IMG/VR virus record: IMGVR_UViG_3300027788_000036
Span: 1-36,089 of that record
DNA length: 36,089 bases
Direction: 5' to 3' (one strand)
Source of the DNA: a virus
Shown here: in pieces, positions 21,597 through 31,232 of the stretch
Layout: every line of letters begins with the position of its first letter
Numbering within the stretch: position 1 is the first letter of the stretch
Translations under genes and position numbers: made by a program
The notes under the pieces: generated by a model
The model's database searches: none
Seen by the model: the letters and a program-made list of their open reading frames with translations, nothing else
What the model was told of the DNA's origin: nothing

Positions 21597-22685
21597 ATGA
21601 ATTTAGAAAACATTAAAGTAAGAGAAGTTTCTGCACCTGAAAAGGGAAGAGCTGAAATTGAGCAAGAGCTTTTGGATAAGAGTGCTCTACAACAACAACC
21701 TAAAACTGAAAGTGTAAAATCACAAGAAGTTGAAGAAAAAAAAGAAAATAATGTTGAGCTGACAGATAGTTCAGTAAAAGATTATTTAGAAAAAAGATAC
21801 AATAAGTCTATCGATTCATTTGAAGACTTATTAAAAGAAAGAGAAGAACAGCCGGATTTGCCGGAAGATGTATCTTCCTTTTTAAAATATAAAAAAGAAA
21901 CAGGTAGAGGAATCAATGACTATGTTAAATTAAACAGAGATTTTGATGACATGCAACCTGATAATTTGTTAGCTGAATATTTTTTAGAAACTGACGAAGC
22001 TATTGACTCAGAAGATGTAGATGCATTATTAGATGACTACAGATTTGATGAAGATGTAGATGATTCTCAAGTGATAAATAAAAAAAAGCTAGCAAAAAAA
22101 AGAGCAGTTGTTAAAGCTAGAAAGTATTTTAACGAACAGAAAGAACAATATAAACAACCCCTTGAGTCAAGACCGGTTGTTGGTTCTGAAAATAGTGAAG
22201 AACTTGAACAGTATAAACAATTTGCAAAGAGTGCAAAAAGCAAAGAGGAAACGGCTAGAAAAAATTCTGAGGTATTTGAACAAAAAACCAAAGAAGTTTT
22301 TTCAAATGAGTTCAAAGGTTTTGAGTTTAAATTAGGTGATAAAGATGTCACTTATAGTCCGGGAGATGCATCAGAGTTAATGTCTAAACAATCTAATGTT
22401 TTGAATTTTATAAATAAATTCATGGATAGTTCAGGTCAAATTGATGACGCATACGGATACCACAGAGCTTTATCACTTGCCATGAATCCTGAAAAGTTTG
22501 CCAAGTTCTTTTATGAACAAGGTCAATCGGATGGTGTTACTGACGTAGTTCGTAAAACTAAAAATATAAATATGAGAGTCAGAAACACACCCGAAGTAGG
22601 AACTACTCAAGGAGGAATGAGAGTAAGAGCTTTAAACACCGATTCAGGTCGAGGTTTGAAGATTAAAAGTGCGAAAAGAAAATAA
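21597..22685 (+). CDS. Acidic scaffold-like head protein, 362 residues
   Basis: It lies directly between portal and major capsid protein, the usual scaffold position. The N-terminal ~110 residues are highly charged and probably disordered or helical (EVEEKKENNVELTDSSVKDY). Residues ~150-180 form a very acidic stretch with many Asp, followed by a basic helix (KKKLAKKRAVVKARKYF). The C-terminus is basic (GRGLKIKSAKRK), which could bind capsid protein. No protease motif is visible. The start is preceded by AAATCAAATG. The scaffold role is inferred from position and composition; it may instead be a minor head protein. Confidence 0.6.
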   Translation: MNLENIKVREVSAPEKGRAEIEQELLDKSALQQQPKTESVKSQEVEEKKENNVELTDSSVKDYLEKRYNKSIDSFEDLLKEREEQPDLPEDVSSFLKYKKETGRGINDYVKLNRDFDDMQPDNLLAEYFLETDEAIDSEDVDALLDDYRFDEDVDDSQVINKKKLAKKRAVVKARKYFNEQKEQYKQPLESRPVVGSENSEELEQYKQFAKSAKSKEETARKNSEVFEQKTKEVFSNEFKGFEFKLGDKDVTYSPGDASELMSKQSNVLNFINKFMDSSGQIDDAYGYHRALSLAMNPEKFAKFFYEQGQSDGVTDVVRKTKNINMRVRNTPEVGTTQGGMRVRALNTDSGRGLKIKSAKRK

Positions 22686-22711
22686 TAGTCTAACAAAAAA
22701 AAATTAAAATT

Positions 22712-24166
22712 ATGGCAGTATTAGCAGCTCCAACGTTTCAATTGCAGCCAAGTGCTCAGCAAGTAGCGTTGTCGTCAAATTATATTACCAATACTCAATT
22801 TAACTTTTTGAATCAGTATCTACCGGATACTTATGAAAAAGAGTTTGAGAGATATGGTAATAGAACAGTATCATCATTCCTAAGAATGGTTGGTGCTGAA
22901 ATGCCTTCTAACTCAGACCTTATCAAATGGGCAGAGCAAGGAAGGTTACATATTAAATATGTAAATTGTGTATTAGGTGGTGCAGGTGCAGGTGCAGCTT
23001 CGGAAGTGTTTACAGTTCCCGCAGCTCAAATCGACCCCGCAAGACAACCATCAGGTTCAGTAGCACCCGCAGGTGCAGCAGGACAAATCGGTATCAGAAA
23101 AGGTCAAACAGTAATGGTCTCTGATGATACAGTAGGTTCTGCATTAAATAATAAAGGTATCGTAACAGCTGTAACAGCTACTACATTTACTGTTAGTTTC
23201 TACGAAGCAGCAGGATTAGCAGCTTACGCAGGAACAGTATCTGTATTTATTTATGGTTCTGAATTCAAAAAAGGAGTTAATGGAATGGAAGGTGGATTAA
23301 CTTCTAACGATTTCATTTTCGAAAACTCTCCAATTATCTTAAAAGATAAGTACCAAGTATCAGGTTCTGATATGGCACAAATTGGATGGATTGAAATTCA
23401 AACTGAAGATGGAGCGAATGGATATTTATGGTATCTTAAATCAGAGCACGAAACTAGATTACGTTTCGATGATTACTTAGAAACAGCTATGGTAGAAGCT
23501 GTACCGGCAGAAGCAGGTTCAGGTGTTGCTACTCAAGCAGTTTATGCAGATGCAGGTAACAAAGGTTCTGAAGGTGTATTCTATGTAGTAGAAGCTAGAG
23601 GAAATGTTTGGGGTGCAGGTAATCCTACTGATTTAGCAGGGTTTGATAGCATTATCTCAAGATTAGATAAGCAAGGTTCTATTGAAGAAAATGTAATTTT
23701 CGTAAACAGAAACTTCTCTTTTGATATTGATGATATGTTAGCAGCTCAAAATTCTTATGGAGCAGGTGGTTCATCTTATGGACTATTTGATAACGATGAG
23801 GAGATGGCGTTAAATTTAGGTTTCACAGGATTCAGAAGAGGTTACGACTTCTACAAGTCTGAGTGGAAATACTTAAATGACCCAACAATGAGAGGTGGAT
23901 TAATTGGTGGAGCAATCAACGGACTTTTAGTTCCTGCAGGCTCAACTACTGTTTATGACCAAATACTTGGTAAAAACGCTAAGAGACCTTTCTTACATGT
24001 TAGATATAGAGCATCAGAAGCTGAAGACAGACGTTATAAGTCTTGGATTACAGGTTCTGCAGGTGGAGCAAGCAACAAAGATTTAGATGCAATGGAAGTT
24101 AACTTCCTATCTGAAAGATGTGTTTGTACTCTAGGAGCTAACAACTTCTTCTTATTTAAATCATAA
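22712..24166 (+). CDS. Major capsid protein, 484 residues
   Basis: It builds the icosahedral head. Support comes from its position after the scaffold-like gene, its length, and an N-terminal helical arm (ITNTQFNFLNQYLPDTYEKE) followed by a beta-rich body with an inserted Gly/Ala-rich region (GGAGAGAASE near 89-98) of the kind seen in HK97-fold capsid proteins. Codon use is cleaner than in neighbours (many GCA and GGT codons), as expected of a highly expressed gene. A strong terminator follows its stop. The family seems close to crAss-like capsid proteins. Confidence 0.75.
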   Translation: MAVLAAPTFQLQPSAQQVALSSNYITNTQFNFLNQYLPDTYEKEFERYGNRTVSSFLRMVGAEMPSNSDLIKWAEQGRLHIKYVNCVLGGAGAGAASEVFTVPAAQIDPARQPSGSVAPAGAAGQIGIRKGQTVMVSDDTVGSALNNKGIVTAVTATTFTVSFYEAAGLAAYAGTVSVFIYGSEFKKGVNGMEGGLTSNDFIFENSPIILKDKYQVSGSDMAQIGWIEIQTEDGANGYLWYLKSEHETRLRFDDYLETAMVEAVPAEAGSGVATQAVYADAGNKGSEGVFYVVEARGNVWGAGNPTDLAGFDSIISRLDKQGSIEENVIFVNRNFSFDIDDMLAAQNSYGAGGSSYGLFDNDEEMALNLGFTGFRRGYDFYKSEWKYLNDPTMRGGLIGGAINGLLVPAGSTTVYDQILGKNAKRPFLHVRYRASEAEDRRYKSWITGSAGGASNKDLDAMEVNFLSERCVCTLGANNFFLFKS

Positions 24167-24180
24167 TAAGAGTATATATT

Positions 24181-24213
24181 AAGAGGGAGGATTAACCTCC
24201 TCCCTTTTTTTTT
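24181..24213 (+). terminator. Intrinsic terminator after the major capsid gene
   Basis: AGGGAGG (24184-24190) pairs with CCTCCCT (24199-24205) around an 8-base loop, with extra A/T pairs outside. A run of nine T follows. It ends about 20 bases before the next ATG, so it may lower the transcript level of the connector genes relative to capsid. Confidence 0.8.
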
Positions 24214-24235
24214 AATCAAATTAAATTATAATAAA

Positions 24236-24982
24236 ATGAAAACAAAAATAGAATTCGTAGACAAAGTCTACAGACTAAAAGGAGATAAAGCTCCTTTAGC
24301 TTTTATGTTGGCTTCTCAACATAGTAAAAGATTTCCCTTAATGCATTTTGATAATAACGAAGGTCTTAATAAACCTTTACGTTATGCAAAAAACCAAAAG
24401 TCTCCTTTCGTAGACGAACAAGATGGTAACGTTATACTTGAACCTATAATCTTTGAAGATGGTATGTTAAGTGTAGTTAAAGAAAATCAAGTGTTACAAA
24501 AGTTTTTATCTTTACATCCTCAAAATGGAGGTTTGTTTGAAGAAGTTAATAAAGGAAAAGAAGCAGCTGATGATGTTGAAATAATGTATGCAGAGGTAGA
24601 TGCTTTAATTTTAGCTAGACAAATGACAATTTCTCAATTAGAAATGATTGGTAGAGTATTGTTTGGAGATGTTAATAAAATGACTACAGCAGAATTAAAA
24701 AGAGATATGTTAGTTTTTGCAAGAAATAATCCTGCAGATTTAATTAATATAGTTAATGACCCTATGTTAAAATTACAGTCTAAAGTTCAAATGTTTTTTG
24801 ATAATAAATTATTGATTTACAAAAACAACAAAAGAGATGTGCATTTTAATACGTCATCTAATAAAAAACGAATGGTTACAATACCATATGGTGAAGACCC
24901 ATTATATATTGTATCTTCTTATCTTCAATCAGATGAAGGCGTAGAAGCATTAAAATTGCTAGAAAAACGTTTAGAAAAATAA
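24236..24982 (+). CDS. Conserved-looking virion-cluster protein, 248 residues, function unknown
   Basis: The product (MKTKIEFVDKVYRLKGDKAP) begins beta-like and then turns helical, with an acidic region EEVNKGKEAADDVEIMYAEV near 100-120. Its end has the segment NKKRMVTIPYGEDPLYIVSS. It lies between two terminators (24181-24213 and 24992-25024) and is the first gene after the capsid, so it is transcribed mainly by readthrough. Proteins like it follow the capsid gene in uncultured marine phages. It may be a head-completion or capsid-associated protein, but no function is established. Confidence 0.5.
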   Translation: MKTKIEFVDKVYRLKGDKAPLAFMLASQHSKRFPLMHFDNNEGLNKPLRYAKNQKSPFVDEQDGNVILEPIIFEDGMLSVVKENQVLQKFLSLHPQNGGLFEEVNKGKEAADDVEIMYAEVDALILARQMTISQLEMIGRVLFGDVNKMTTAELKRDMLVFARNNPADLINIVNDPMLKLQSKVQMFFDNKLLIYKNNKRDVHFNTSSNKKRMVTIPYGEDPLYIVSSYLQSDEGVEALKLLEKRLEK

Positions 24983-24991
24983 GAAATTAGA

Positions 24992-25024
24992 AAGGGGTTA
25001 AAAAAATTAACCTCTTTTTTTTTT
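24992..25024 (+). terminator. Strong intrinsic terminator
   Basis: AAGGGGTTAA (24992-25001) pairs with TTAACCTCTT (25007-25016) with one G-U pair around a 5-base A loop, giving 10 bp. A run of T extends to 25024. It closes the 248-residue gene and leads at once into a promoter box. Confidence 0.8.
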
Positions 25025-25027
25025 GCT

Positions 25028-25035
25028 TATCTTTG
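25028..25035 (+). promoter_or_regulatory. Host-like promoter -7 box after the terminator
   Basis: TATCTTTG matches TAnnTTTG and lies 15 bases before the ATG at 25051. Terminator and promoter together form a reset module that uncouples the connector genes from upstream transcription. The leader would be only about 10 bases. Confidence 0.55.
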
Positions 25036-25050
25036 TAGAAAAGAATACAG

Positions 25051-25788
25051 ATGATACAACAAGTTTATGAAGCTGTTCTTGCTATTTTAAATAAAAATAA
25101 TTACGGGTATTTATCTCCTGCTGATTTTAATTTATATGCTCAACAAGCTCAGTTAGATTTATTTGAAGATATTTTTTATCAATTCAATTATCAACTTAAC
25201 AAAGAAAATATAAGACAGTCAGGCACAGGATATGCGGATATTAAAAAAGGATTAGTAGAAGTAATAGATATGTTTTCAGTTACCAAGCCTTTAACTACAG
25301 CTGCTAACAACACTTATCAAATGCCATCTGTAATAACAACAGGTTCTGATTTTTATTTTATAAACAAAATATTATGTTTTAAAGCTGATGGAGTAACGTA
25401 TACAGGTGAAGCAGAAAGAGTTAGTCAGGGTAAAATAACATTACTAAACAATTCTTTATATACTGCACCTACTACAACATACCCTGCTTACACTACAGAA
25501 GGAAGTATATTAACAGTATTTCCTACATCAATTGTAGCGGCAAATCAAGTTCAGGCACAATACATTAGATATCCTGAAACACCTATTTGGACATATGTAT
25601 CATTAGGTGCAGCACAACAACCGCAATTTAGTATTACAGCAAGTTATCAAGACTTTGAATTACCTTTAGATTACTTTCAAGATTTAGTAAATAAAATTTT
25701 ACAATTTGCAGGAATGGAAATAAGAGAAATTGAAGTTGTACAATATGCTATAGGACAAGACCAAAAAGAAACTCAAGACGAACAATAA
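25051..25788 (+). CDS. Head-tail connector / ring-like protein, 245 residues
   Basis: It begins MIQQVYEAVLAILNKNNYGY and continues LSPADFNLYAQQAQLDLFED, a helical N-terminal pattern I associate with connector-type virion proteins of crAss-like and marine podophages. The middle is beta-rich. It overlaps the next connector-like gene by one base (TAATG). It probably forms one ring below the portal. Assignment is from order and sequence style. Confidence 0.55.
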   Translation: MIQQVYEAVLAILNKNNYGYLSPADFNLYAQQAQLDLFEDIFYQFNYQLNKENIRQSGTGYADIKKGLVEVIDMFSVTKPLTTAANNTYQMPSVITTGSDFYFINKILCFKADGVTYTGEAERVSQGKITLLNNSLYTAPTTTYPAYTTEGSILTVFPTSIVAANQVQAQYIRYPETPIWTYVSLGAAQQPQFSITASYQDFELPLDYFQDLVNKILQFAGMEIREIEVVQYAIGQDQKETQDEQ

Positions 25789-26711
25789 TGGCTTATATAA
25801 ATCAATATCAATATTATACAAATAATGAGACTACTCCACAAGATGAAAATTGGGGGTCATATCAATATATTAGTTTAGAAGATATAATTACTAATTTTTT
25901 ATTAATGTATAATGGTAATCATTCTTTGGTTAATAATGAAGAAAGATATAAAGTATTGTTTCATGCAAAAAGAGCAATACAAGAATTAAACTACGATGCA
26001 TTTAAAGAAGTTAAAGTATTAGAGCTTCAAATTAGTGATACCTTACGTTATGTATTACCATCTGATTATGTTAATTGGGTTCGTATCTCTTTGTCTTACA
26101 ATGGTTTATTAAGACCATTAGTTGAAAACGTACAGATAAATAGTGCTAGTGCTTATTTACAAGATAATTCAGGTAATATATTGTTTGACCAAAATGGAAA
26201 TATTTTAAAACCTGAAAATTCAGAGTTTACAAAAGAAAGATTACAAAACCACCAAAGAACACAATATTTAAATCAAAACGCTCCTTACAATGGATATTGG
26301 GGATGGGAAGTTGATGGAGCATGGTTTTTTGATATGGCTATAGGAACGTCATGGGGATTAAACACAGAAACAGCTAACGCTAATCCTACATTTCGTATAG
26401 ACAAAAAAGCAGGAGTAATAAATTTTAGTTCTGCTATGAATGACAAATTAGCTATATTAGAATATATATCTGATGGTATGGAAAATGGTGATGATTCACA
26501 AATTACTGTAAATAAAATGTTTGAAGATTATATGTATGCATATATAGAATATGCTATATTAAATAGTAAACTTGGTGTTCAAGAGTATGTAATTAAAAGA
26601 GCTCAAAAAAGAAAATCATCACTATTAAGAAATGCCAAGATTAGAGTAAGTAATATTCATCCGGGTCGCCTTATCCAAAATATGAGAGGTCAAGATAAAT
26701 GGATAAAATAA
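25788..26711 (+). CDS. Head-tail connector / tail-tube-like protein, 307 residues
   Basis: Residues ~28-80 (YISLEDIITNFLLMYNGNHS, then RYKVLFHAKRAIQELNYDAF) are helical and followed by beta strands (LRYVLPSDYVNWVRISLSYN). This helical-then-beta arrangement is like the P22 gp4 / T7 gp11 type adaptor that binds the portal. The end is basic (RRLIQN-like, with NMRGQDKWIK). It is coupled to the upstream ring-like gene and precedes the large hub gene by one base of gap. Role is inferred from these features. Confidence 0.6.
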   Translation: MAYINQYQYYTNNETTPQDENWGSYQYISLEDIITNFLLMYNGNHSLVNNEERYKVLFHAKRAIQELNYDAFKEVKVLELQISDTLRYVLPSDYVNWVRISLSYNGLLRPLVENVQINSASAYLQDNSGNILFDQNGNILKPENSEFTKERLQNHQRTQYLNQNAPYNGYWGWEVDGAWFFDMAIGTSWGLNTETANANPTFRIDKKAGVINFSSAMNDKLAILEYISDGMENGDDSQITVNKMFEDYMYAYIEYAILNSKLGVQEYVIKRAQKRKSSLLRNAKIRVSNIHPGRLIQNMRGQDKWIK

Positions 26712-26712
26712 T

Positions 26713-29700
26713 ATGGCAAATATACAAAAGAATTTTATACAAGGTAAAATGAATAAAAGCGTTGATGAACGCTTAATTCCTAATGGTCAATATATAGATG
26801 CTTTAAATGTTAGATTAGGTTCTACCGAAGCATCAGAAATTGGTTCAGTAGAAAACTCTAAAGGTAATACAAAAATTACAACACTTACTTTTAGTGGAAC
26901 TGAATTAAGTGCAAATGCTAGGTGTATAGGTGCTTATGAGGATGGTTCTAATGAAACTATTTATTTTTTTGTACATGACCCTTCTTTTACTGTAGGAACG
27001 ACAGGTAAACTTGATATGATAGTTTCGTTTGATGAACAAAACGATGTAACTACTTATCATGTTGTTTCAATGAAAGAGGGAGCAAGTGGTACAAATACTA
27101 CTTTAAATTTTGATTCTAAATTTTTAATTCATTCTATAAATAAAGTTGAAGATTTATTGTTTTTTACAGACAATCTAAATCAACCTCGTTTTATTAATGT
27201 TAAAAGAAATTATCAAGAACCTTTTAGTAACATAGATGTAATTACAGCAGAGTCTTTATTAGTTATAAAAAAACCACCTGCAGCAAGTCCTGAATTTTCT
27301 TTGTTTACTTCACCTCAAGAAAATAATTATTTAGAAAACAAACTTGTTTGTTTTGCATATCGATATGAATATCAGGATGATGATTATTCAGCTACATCAC
27401 AATGGTCAAAACCTGCGTTTTTACCTAAAACCTTTTCTATAGGTATTGATGATAAATTAAATAATGGTATGGAAAATGCTAGAAATGGCGTTTCTGTAAC
27501 TTACAATACCGGTAGTTCTTTAGTAAAATCTATTGAAGTTTTATTTAAAGAGTCAAATAAAAATACTATAAACATAATAGATAAATTTAGTAAAGAAGAA
27601 AATGGTTTTGTAGATAATCAAGATGTAACGTTTGAGTTTGATAGCAATCAAATTTTTACAATTTTAAATTCTGACCAACTTGGAAGATTATATGATGCTG
27701 TACCTTTAAAAGCAAAAACACAAACTTTAATGGGCAACAGATTAATTTATGGTAATTATATTGAGGGATATAATTTAACTTCATCTAATGGAGAACCTAT
27801 TAATTTAGACTACACAACAACACTTGTAAGCAAAGCAATTGGATTAAGTGATGTAACTACTACATTATCAAACGGAACGTATACAATTGACACCACAGCA
27901 GGAACACAAACAATAACCGATTCAATTGTTAGTTTAGATTTAACTGATTTTGATTTAGTTGTTGGAGCTCAAATAACGTTTGATATAAGACTTGTACATG
28001 CTTCATTTACAGGAACTCCTGTTCCAAGTGAAACAGTAGCACAATTAGACTTATCATTTTCATTTACATTACCAACAAATTACAATACGCTTACTTCATT
28101 AGTAAATTCAACAGAATTTCAATCAGCAGTAGGTCCGGGTCAGCCAATAGCAACATCATGTAGTTTAGGAACAACTTGGACAGATGAATATAACTGTTTA
28201 ATGCCTAACACTTTAAGTTCATTAACAGCTTATACTTCAGGAATAGGTTCAGTTACTTATCCTGCAGTTGGCGCAATGACAGCTACTGTTTCAGGAAATA
28301 GTATTATTGTACAAATTCCTGCTATGCAATGGGTGGATAATACAGCAGCACCAACCGTAACAATAACAGAATATTTTAGTATTCAAACTAGCGAAGCAAC
28401 ATTTCAAAAAATAAGCAATACAGAAAGTTTACATAGTAATAGAGATTATGCAGTTGGTATAGTATACATGGATGATTTTAATCGTTCATCTACAGCTTTA
28501 CTAGCTCCTAATTCATCAGTTCATGTGCCATGTTCAGTTTCAGATTTTAAAAATAATATTGATATAGAAATACCAACAAATATGCTCCCTCCTTTTTGGG
28601 CAAAAAGATATAAGTTTGTTATAAAACCATCTGAAACTAGATACGAAACCATATATAGTAATTTGTTTATAAATGACCCTAATGCTTCAGGATATTGGTT
28701 TTTATTAGAAGGAGAAAATGTAGAAAAAATATCAGAAGGACAAAGACTTCAAGTTAAATCTGATACGTCAGGTGCGATTAATAATTGTGCTGTTGCTACA
28801 GTTTTAGAAAAAGTATCTCAGCCTGCAGGATTTATAAAGTTTGATTCTTCTTTTTCTTCTACTCAAGTAGATGCTCCGGCAGCAACTTATATGCGTATAG
28901 TTCCTAATGATTTTAATGTAGTGTTAGATGAAGGAGCTGTTGAATTTAAACAAGCTGAACAGTGTACAGATATTTCAGGAGACTCTCCTATGGCTGCATG
29001 TTTAATCAATCGATTGGATAGTTCATCATCTCAACCTTCCGGTTATTTATATAGTGATTATACTATTCCTGAAGGTAGTCGTATAAAACTATATTTTAGA
29101 TTTAGACGTTTAGGAACAGGTGACGGTAACAAGAAATGTGAAAGAAGAATTTATGAATTAGATTTAGATTTAGTTTCTTCAGCAAACTATAATAATTTTC
29201 AAGAATGGTTTATTGGTGACAATATTGAATTAAGACTTGATGATGGTACATGGACAGGGGGAAGCACATCAGCAGGAAACCCTCCAACAAACACTTTATT
29301 AGGTAATCTTAACTCCGCTTTTAATGGTAGACCAACAGAAATTGAAGCGGGCATGAGTTATAATAATAGTATAACAACAAACTTTTTTAGATTTGTAAGA
29401 AGCGTTACAGACAATGGATTATGGTTATGTGCTACAGGTACAGAAAGTTGTTCAGGTATTGGACAACAAAGTAGAAGACGTTCGTGTTCTAAAATTGAAG
29501 TAACTGTATTTAGAAGTGAGGATACTATAGTTTTTGAAAGCGAACCACAAGAAAGTTTGCCTGATGTGTTTTATGAAGGAGACCAAAGTTATCCTATTAT
29601 TTCAACTACAGGTTTGCATGGTGGTGGAACAAATGCACAAATTCTTGCAGGAAACAGAACACAAACCTCAGCAACTTCAGGTAAAATACAAACAACATTA

Positions 29701-31221
29701 TTTAATTGTTATGCATTTGGTAACGGAGTAGAAAGTTTTAAAATATTAGATTCTATTGGAGGGCAAGAATTACAAGTTGGTAATAGAGTTACAACAACAG
29801 CTAATCAAGAATACCAAGAAGCACATAGATTTGCCGACTTAACTTATAGCGGTAGATATAGTGATTTTTCAAATATTAATAAACTAAATGAATTTAATTT
29901 TAGTTTAGCAAATTATAAAATATTAGAAGATTCTTTTGGTCCTGTAGCAAAATTATATGGAAGAGAAACAGATGTTTTAGTTTTACAAGAAGATAAAATC
30001 TCATATGTATTAGCAGGTAAAAATTTATTATCAGATTCTACAGGAGGAGGTGCTATAGCATCAGTTCCTGAAGTTTTAGGAACGCAAATAGCTAGAAAAG
30101 AAGTATATGGGATTAGTAACAATCCTGAAAGTTTTGTTTGCTATGGAGCTGATAAATATTTTACAGATGCTAAAAGAGGTGCTGTGTTACAAATGCGTGG
30201 TACAAGTATGCAAAATGAACAACTGTCTGTAATATCCGAAATGGGGATGCGTGGATTTTTTAGAGATTTATTTATTAATTCTTTTGACACACAAAAACTT
30301 GGCGGATATGACCCTTACATGAATGAGTATGTATTGTCAAATAATTGTATTTTATTACCTGCTTCTGTACAAGAAGAAAATTGTGGAATATCTTTTAACT
30401 ATGGAATTCTATCTCCATCAACTCCACAAACATTTATAGTAAGACTTGGACAGCAAATAGGTCAAGTTTCAATAGTGTATACAACACCCGTTCTTGATAA
30501 TAATACTACTTTTAAAATTACAGTAGATTACAATGGAGCTGAGGTTGTTAATACAGGTGATATAACAAGTGGAGGTACAGTAACTTTTGATAAAAATAAT
30601 TTGCTTATTAATACAGCTACAGTAAATGTAGTTGTTGTAGGAGGTAATGCACAAAACTTAGGAATGTCTGTTAGCTGTCCACAGGCTGACCAAATCACAG
30701 TAAAAACTATTGTTATAACAAGTGACACAAGTTCAGGTGCTTTAATACACACATATTATGGATATAGTGATGCAGCTTTTTCGACATTACTAACAAGTCA
30801 ATTTGTTCAGTTTGGAAATGGTGTAAATCCAATAGTTTCTAGTTTTGTAGAAGTTACAGGAGGTCAAGGACTTAACACAATACCAACAGACAGTTCTACA
30901 GTACAGTTAGGTACACTTTTCAAACCTTCAGATGATTATTTGTTTGACACTACATCAGATAGATTTGGATATTTGAGAAGTGCAACAAATTACAATAACA
31001 ATTCATCAGATATTACAAGTCTATTAACATCTATTGATAGTGCGTCAAATTGGCTAACTACAAATACTACATTAGCACCGTCAAAATATTTTGGTGAATT
31101 TACAATGCCAAATAATGACTTAGATTTTTTATATTTGGTATATGATTTAAGGTCAACTTTTCAATTACAAATGTGTTTTTCACCTACAGGGGAACAAGAC
31201 GCTTGTTGTGGATGTGTATAA
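26713..31221 (+). CDS. Large tail stabilisation / hub protein, 1502 residues
   Basis: The N-terminus (MANIQKNFIQGKMNKSVDER, then LIPNGQYIDALNVRLGSTE) is a characteristic opening I know from large tail stabilisation or hub proteins of marine and crAss-like phages. The body is long, beta-rich and probably propeller-like in its central part (KLYGRETDVLVLQEDKISYV, then VYGISNNPESFVCYGADKYF around 1090-1150), typical of P22 gp10-like closure proteins. The C-terminus has a Cys cluster (QDACCGCV). It should sit at the end of the tail tube and carry fibres. Length and position support the call; the details are inferred. Confidence 0.65.
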   Translation: MANIQKNFIQGKMNKSVDERLIPNGQYIDALNVRLGSTEASEIGSVENSKGNTKITTLTFSGTELSANARCIGAYEDGSNETIYFFVHDPSFTVGTTGKLDMIVSFDEQNDVTTYHVVSMKEGASGTNTTLNFDSKFLIHSINKVEDLLFFTDNLNQPRFINVKRNYQEPFSNIDVITAESLLVIKKPPAASPEFSLFTSPQENNYLENKLVCFAYRYEYQDDDYSATSQWSKPAFLPKTFSIGIDDKLNNGMENARNGVSVTYNTGSSLVKSIEVLFKESNKNTINIIDKFSKEENGFVDNQDVTFEFDSNQIFTILNSDQLGRLYDAVPLKAKTQTLMGNRLIYGNYIEGYNLTSSNGEPINLDYTTTLVSKAIGLSDVTTTLSNGTYTIDTTAGTQTITDSIVSLDLTDFDLVVGAQITFDIRLVHASFTGTPVPSETVAQLDLSFSFTLPTNYNTLTSLVNSTEFQSAVGPGQPIATSCSLGTTWTDEYNCLMPNTLSSLTAYTSGIGSVTYPAVGAMTATVSGNSIIVQIPAMQWVDNTAAPTVTITEYFSIQTSEATFQKISNTESLHSNRDYAVGIVYMDDFNRSSTALLAPNSSVHVPCSVSDFKNNIDIEIPTNMLPPFWAKRYKFVIKPSETRYETIYSNLFINDPNASGYWFLLEGENVEKISEGQRLQVKSDTSGAINNCAVATVLEKVSQPAGFIKFDSSFSSTQVDAPAATYMRIVPNDFNVVLDEGAVEFKQAEQCTDISGDSPMAACLINRLDSSSSQPSGYLYSDYTIPEGSRIKLYFRFRRLGTGDGNKKCERRIYELDLDLVSSANYNNFQEWFIGDNIELRLDDGTWTGGSTSAGNPPTNTLLGNLNSAFNGRPTEIEAGMSYNNSITTNFFRFVRSVTDNGLWLCATGTESCSGIGQQSRRRSCSKIEVTVFRSEDTIVFESEPQESLPDVFYEGDQSYPIISTTGLHGGGTNAQILAGNRTQTSATSGKIQTTLFNCYAFGNGVESFKILDSIGGQELQVGNRVTTTANQEYQEAHRFADLTYSGRYSDFSNINKLNEFNFSLANYKILEDSFGPVAKLYGRETDVLVLQEDKISYVLAGKNLLSDSTGGGAIASVPEVLGTQIARKEVYGISNNPESFVCYGADKYFTDAKRGAVLQMRGTSMQNEQLSVISEMGMRGFFRDLFINSFDTQKLGGYDPYMNEYVLSNNCILLPASVQEENCGISFNYGILSPSTPQTFIVRLGQQIGQVSIVYTTPVLDNNTTFKITVDYNGAEVVNTGDITSGGTVTFDKNNLLINTATVNVVVVGGNAQNLGMSVSCPQADQITVKTIVITSDTSSGALIHTYYGYSDAAFSTLLTSQFVQFGNGVNPIVSSFVEVTGGQGLNTIPTDSSTVQLGTLFKPSDDYLFDTTSDRFGYLRSATNYNNNSSDITSLLTSIDSASNWLTTNTTLAPSKYFGEFTMPNNDLDFLYLVYDLRSTFQLQMCFSPTGEQDACCGCV

Positions 31222-31232
31222 ATTAAAATAAA

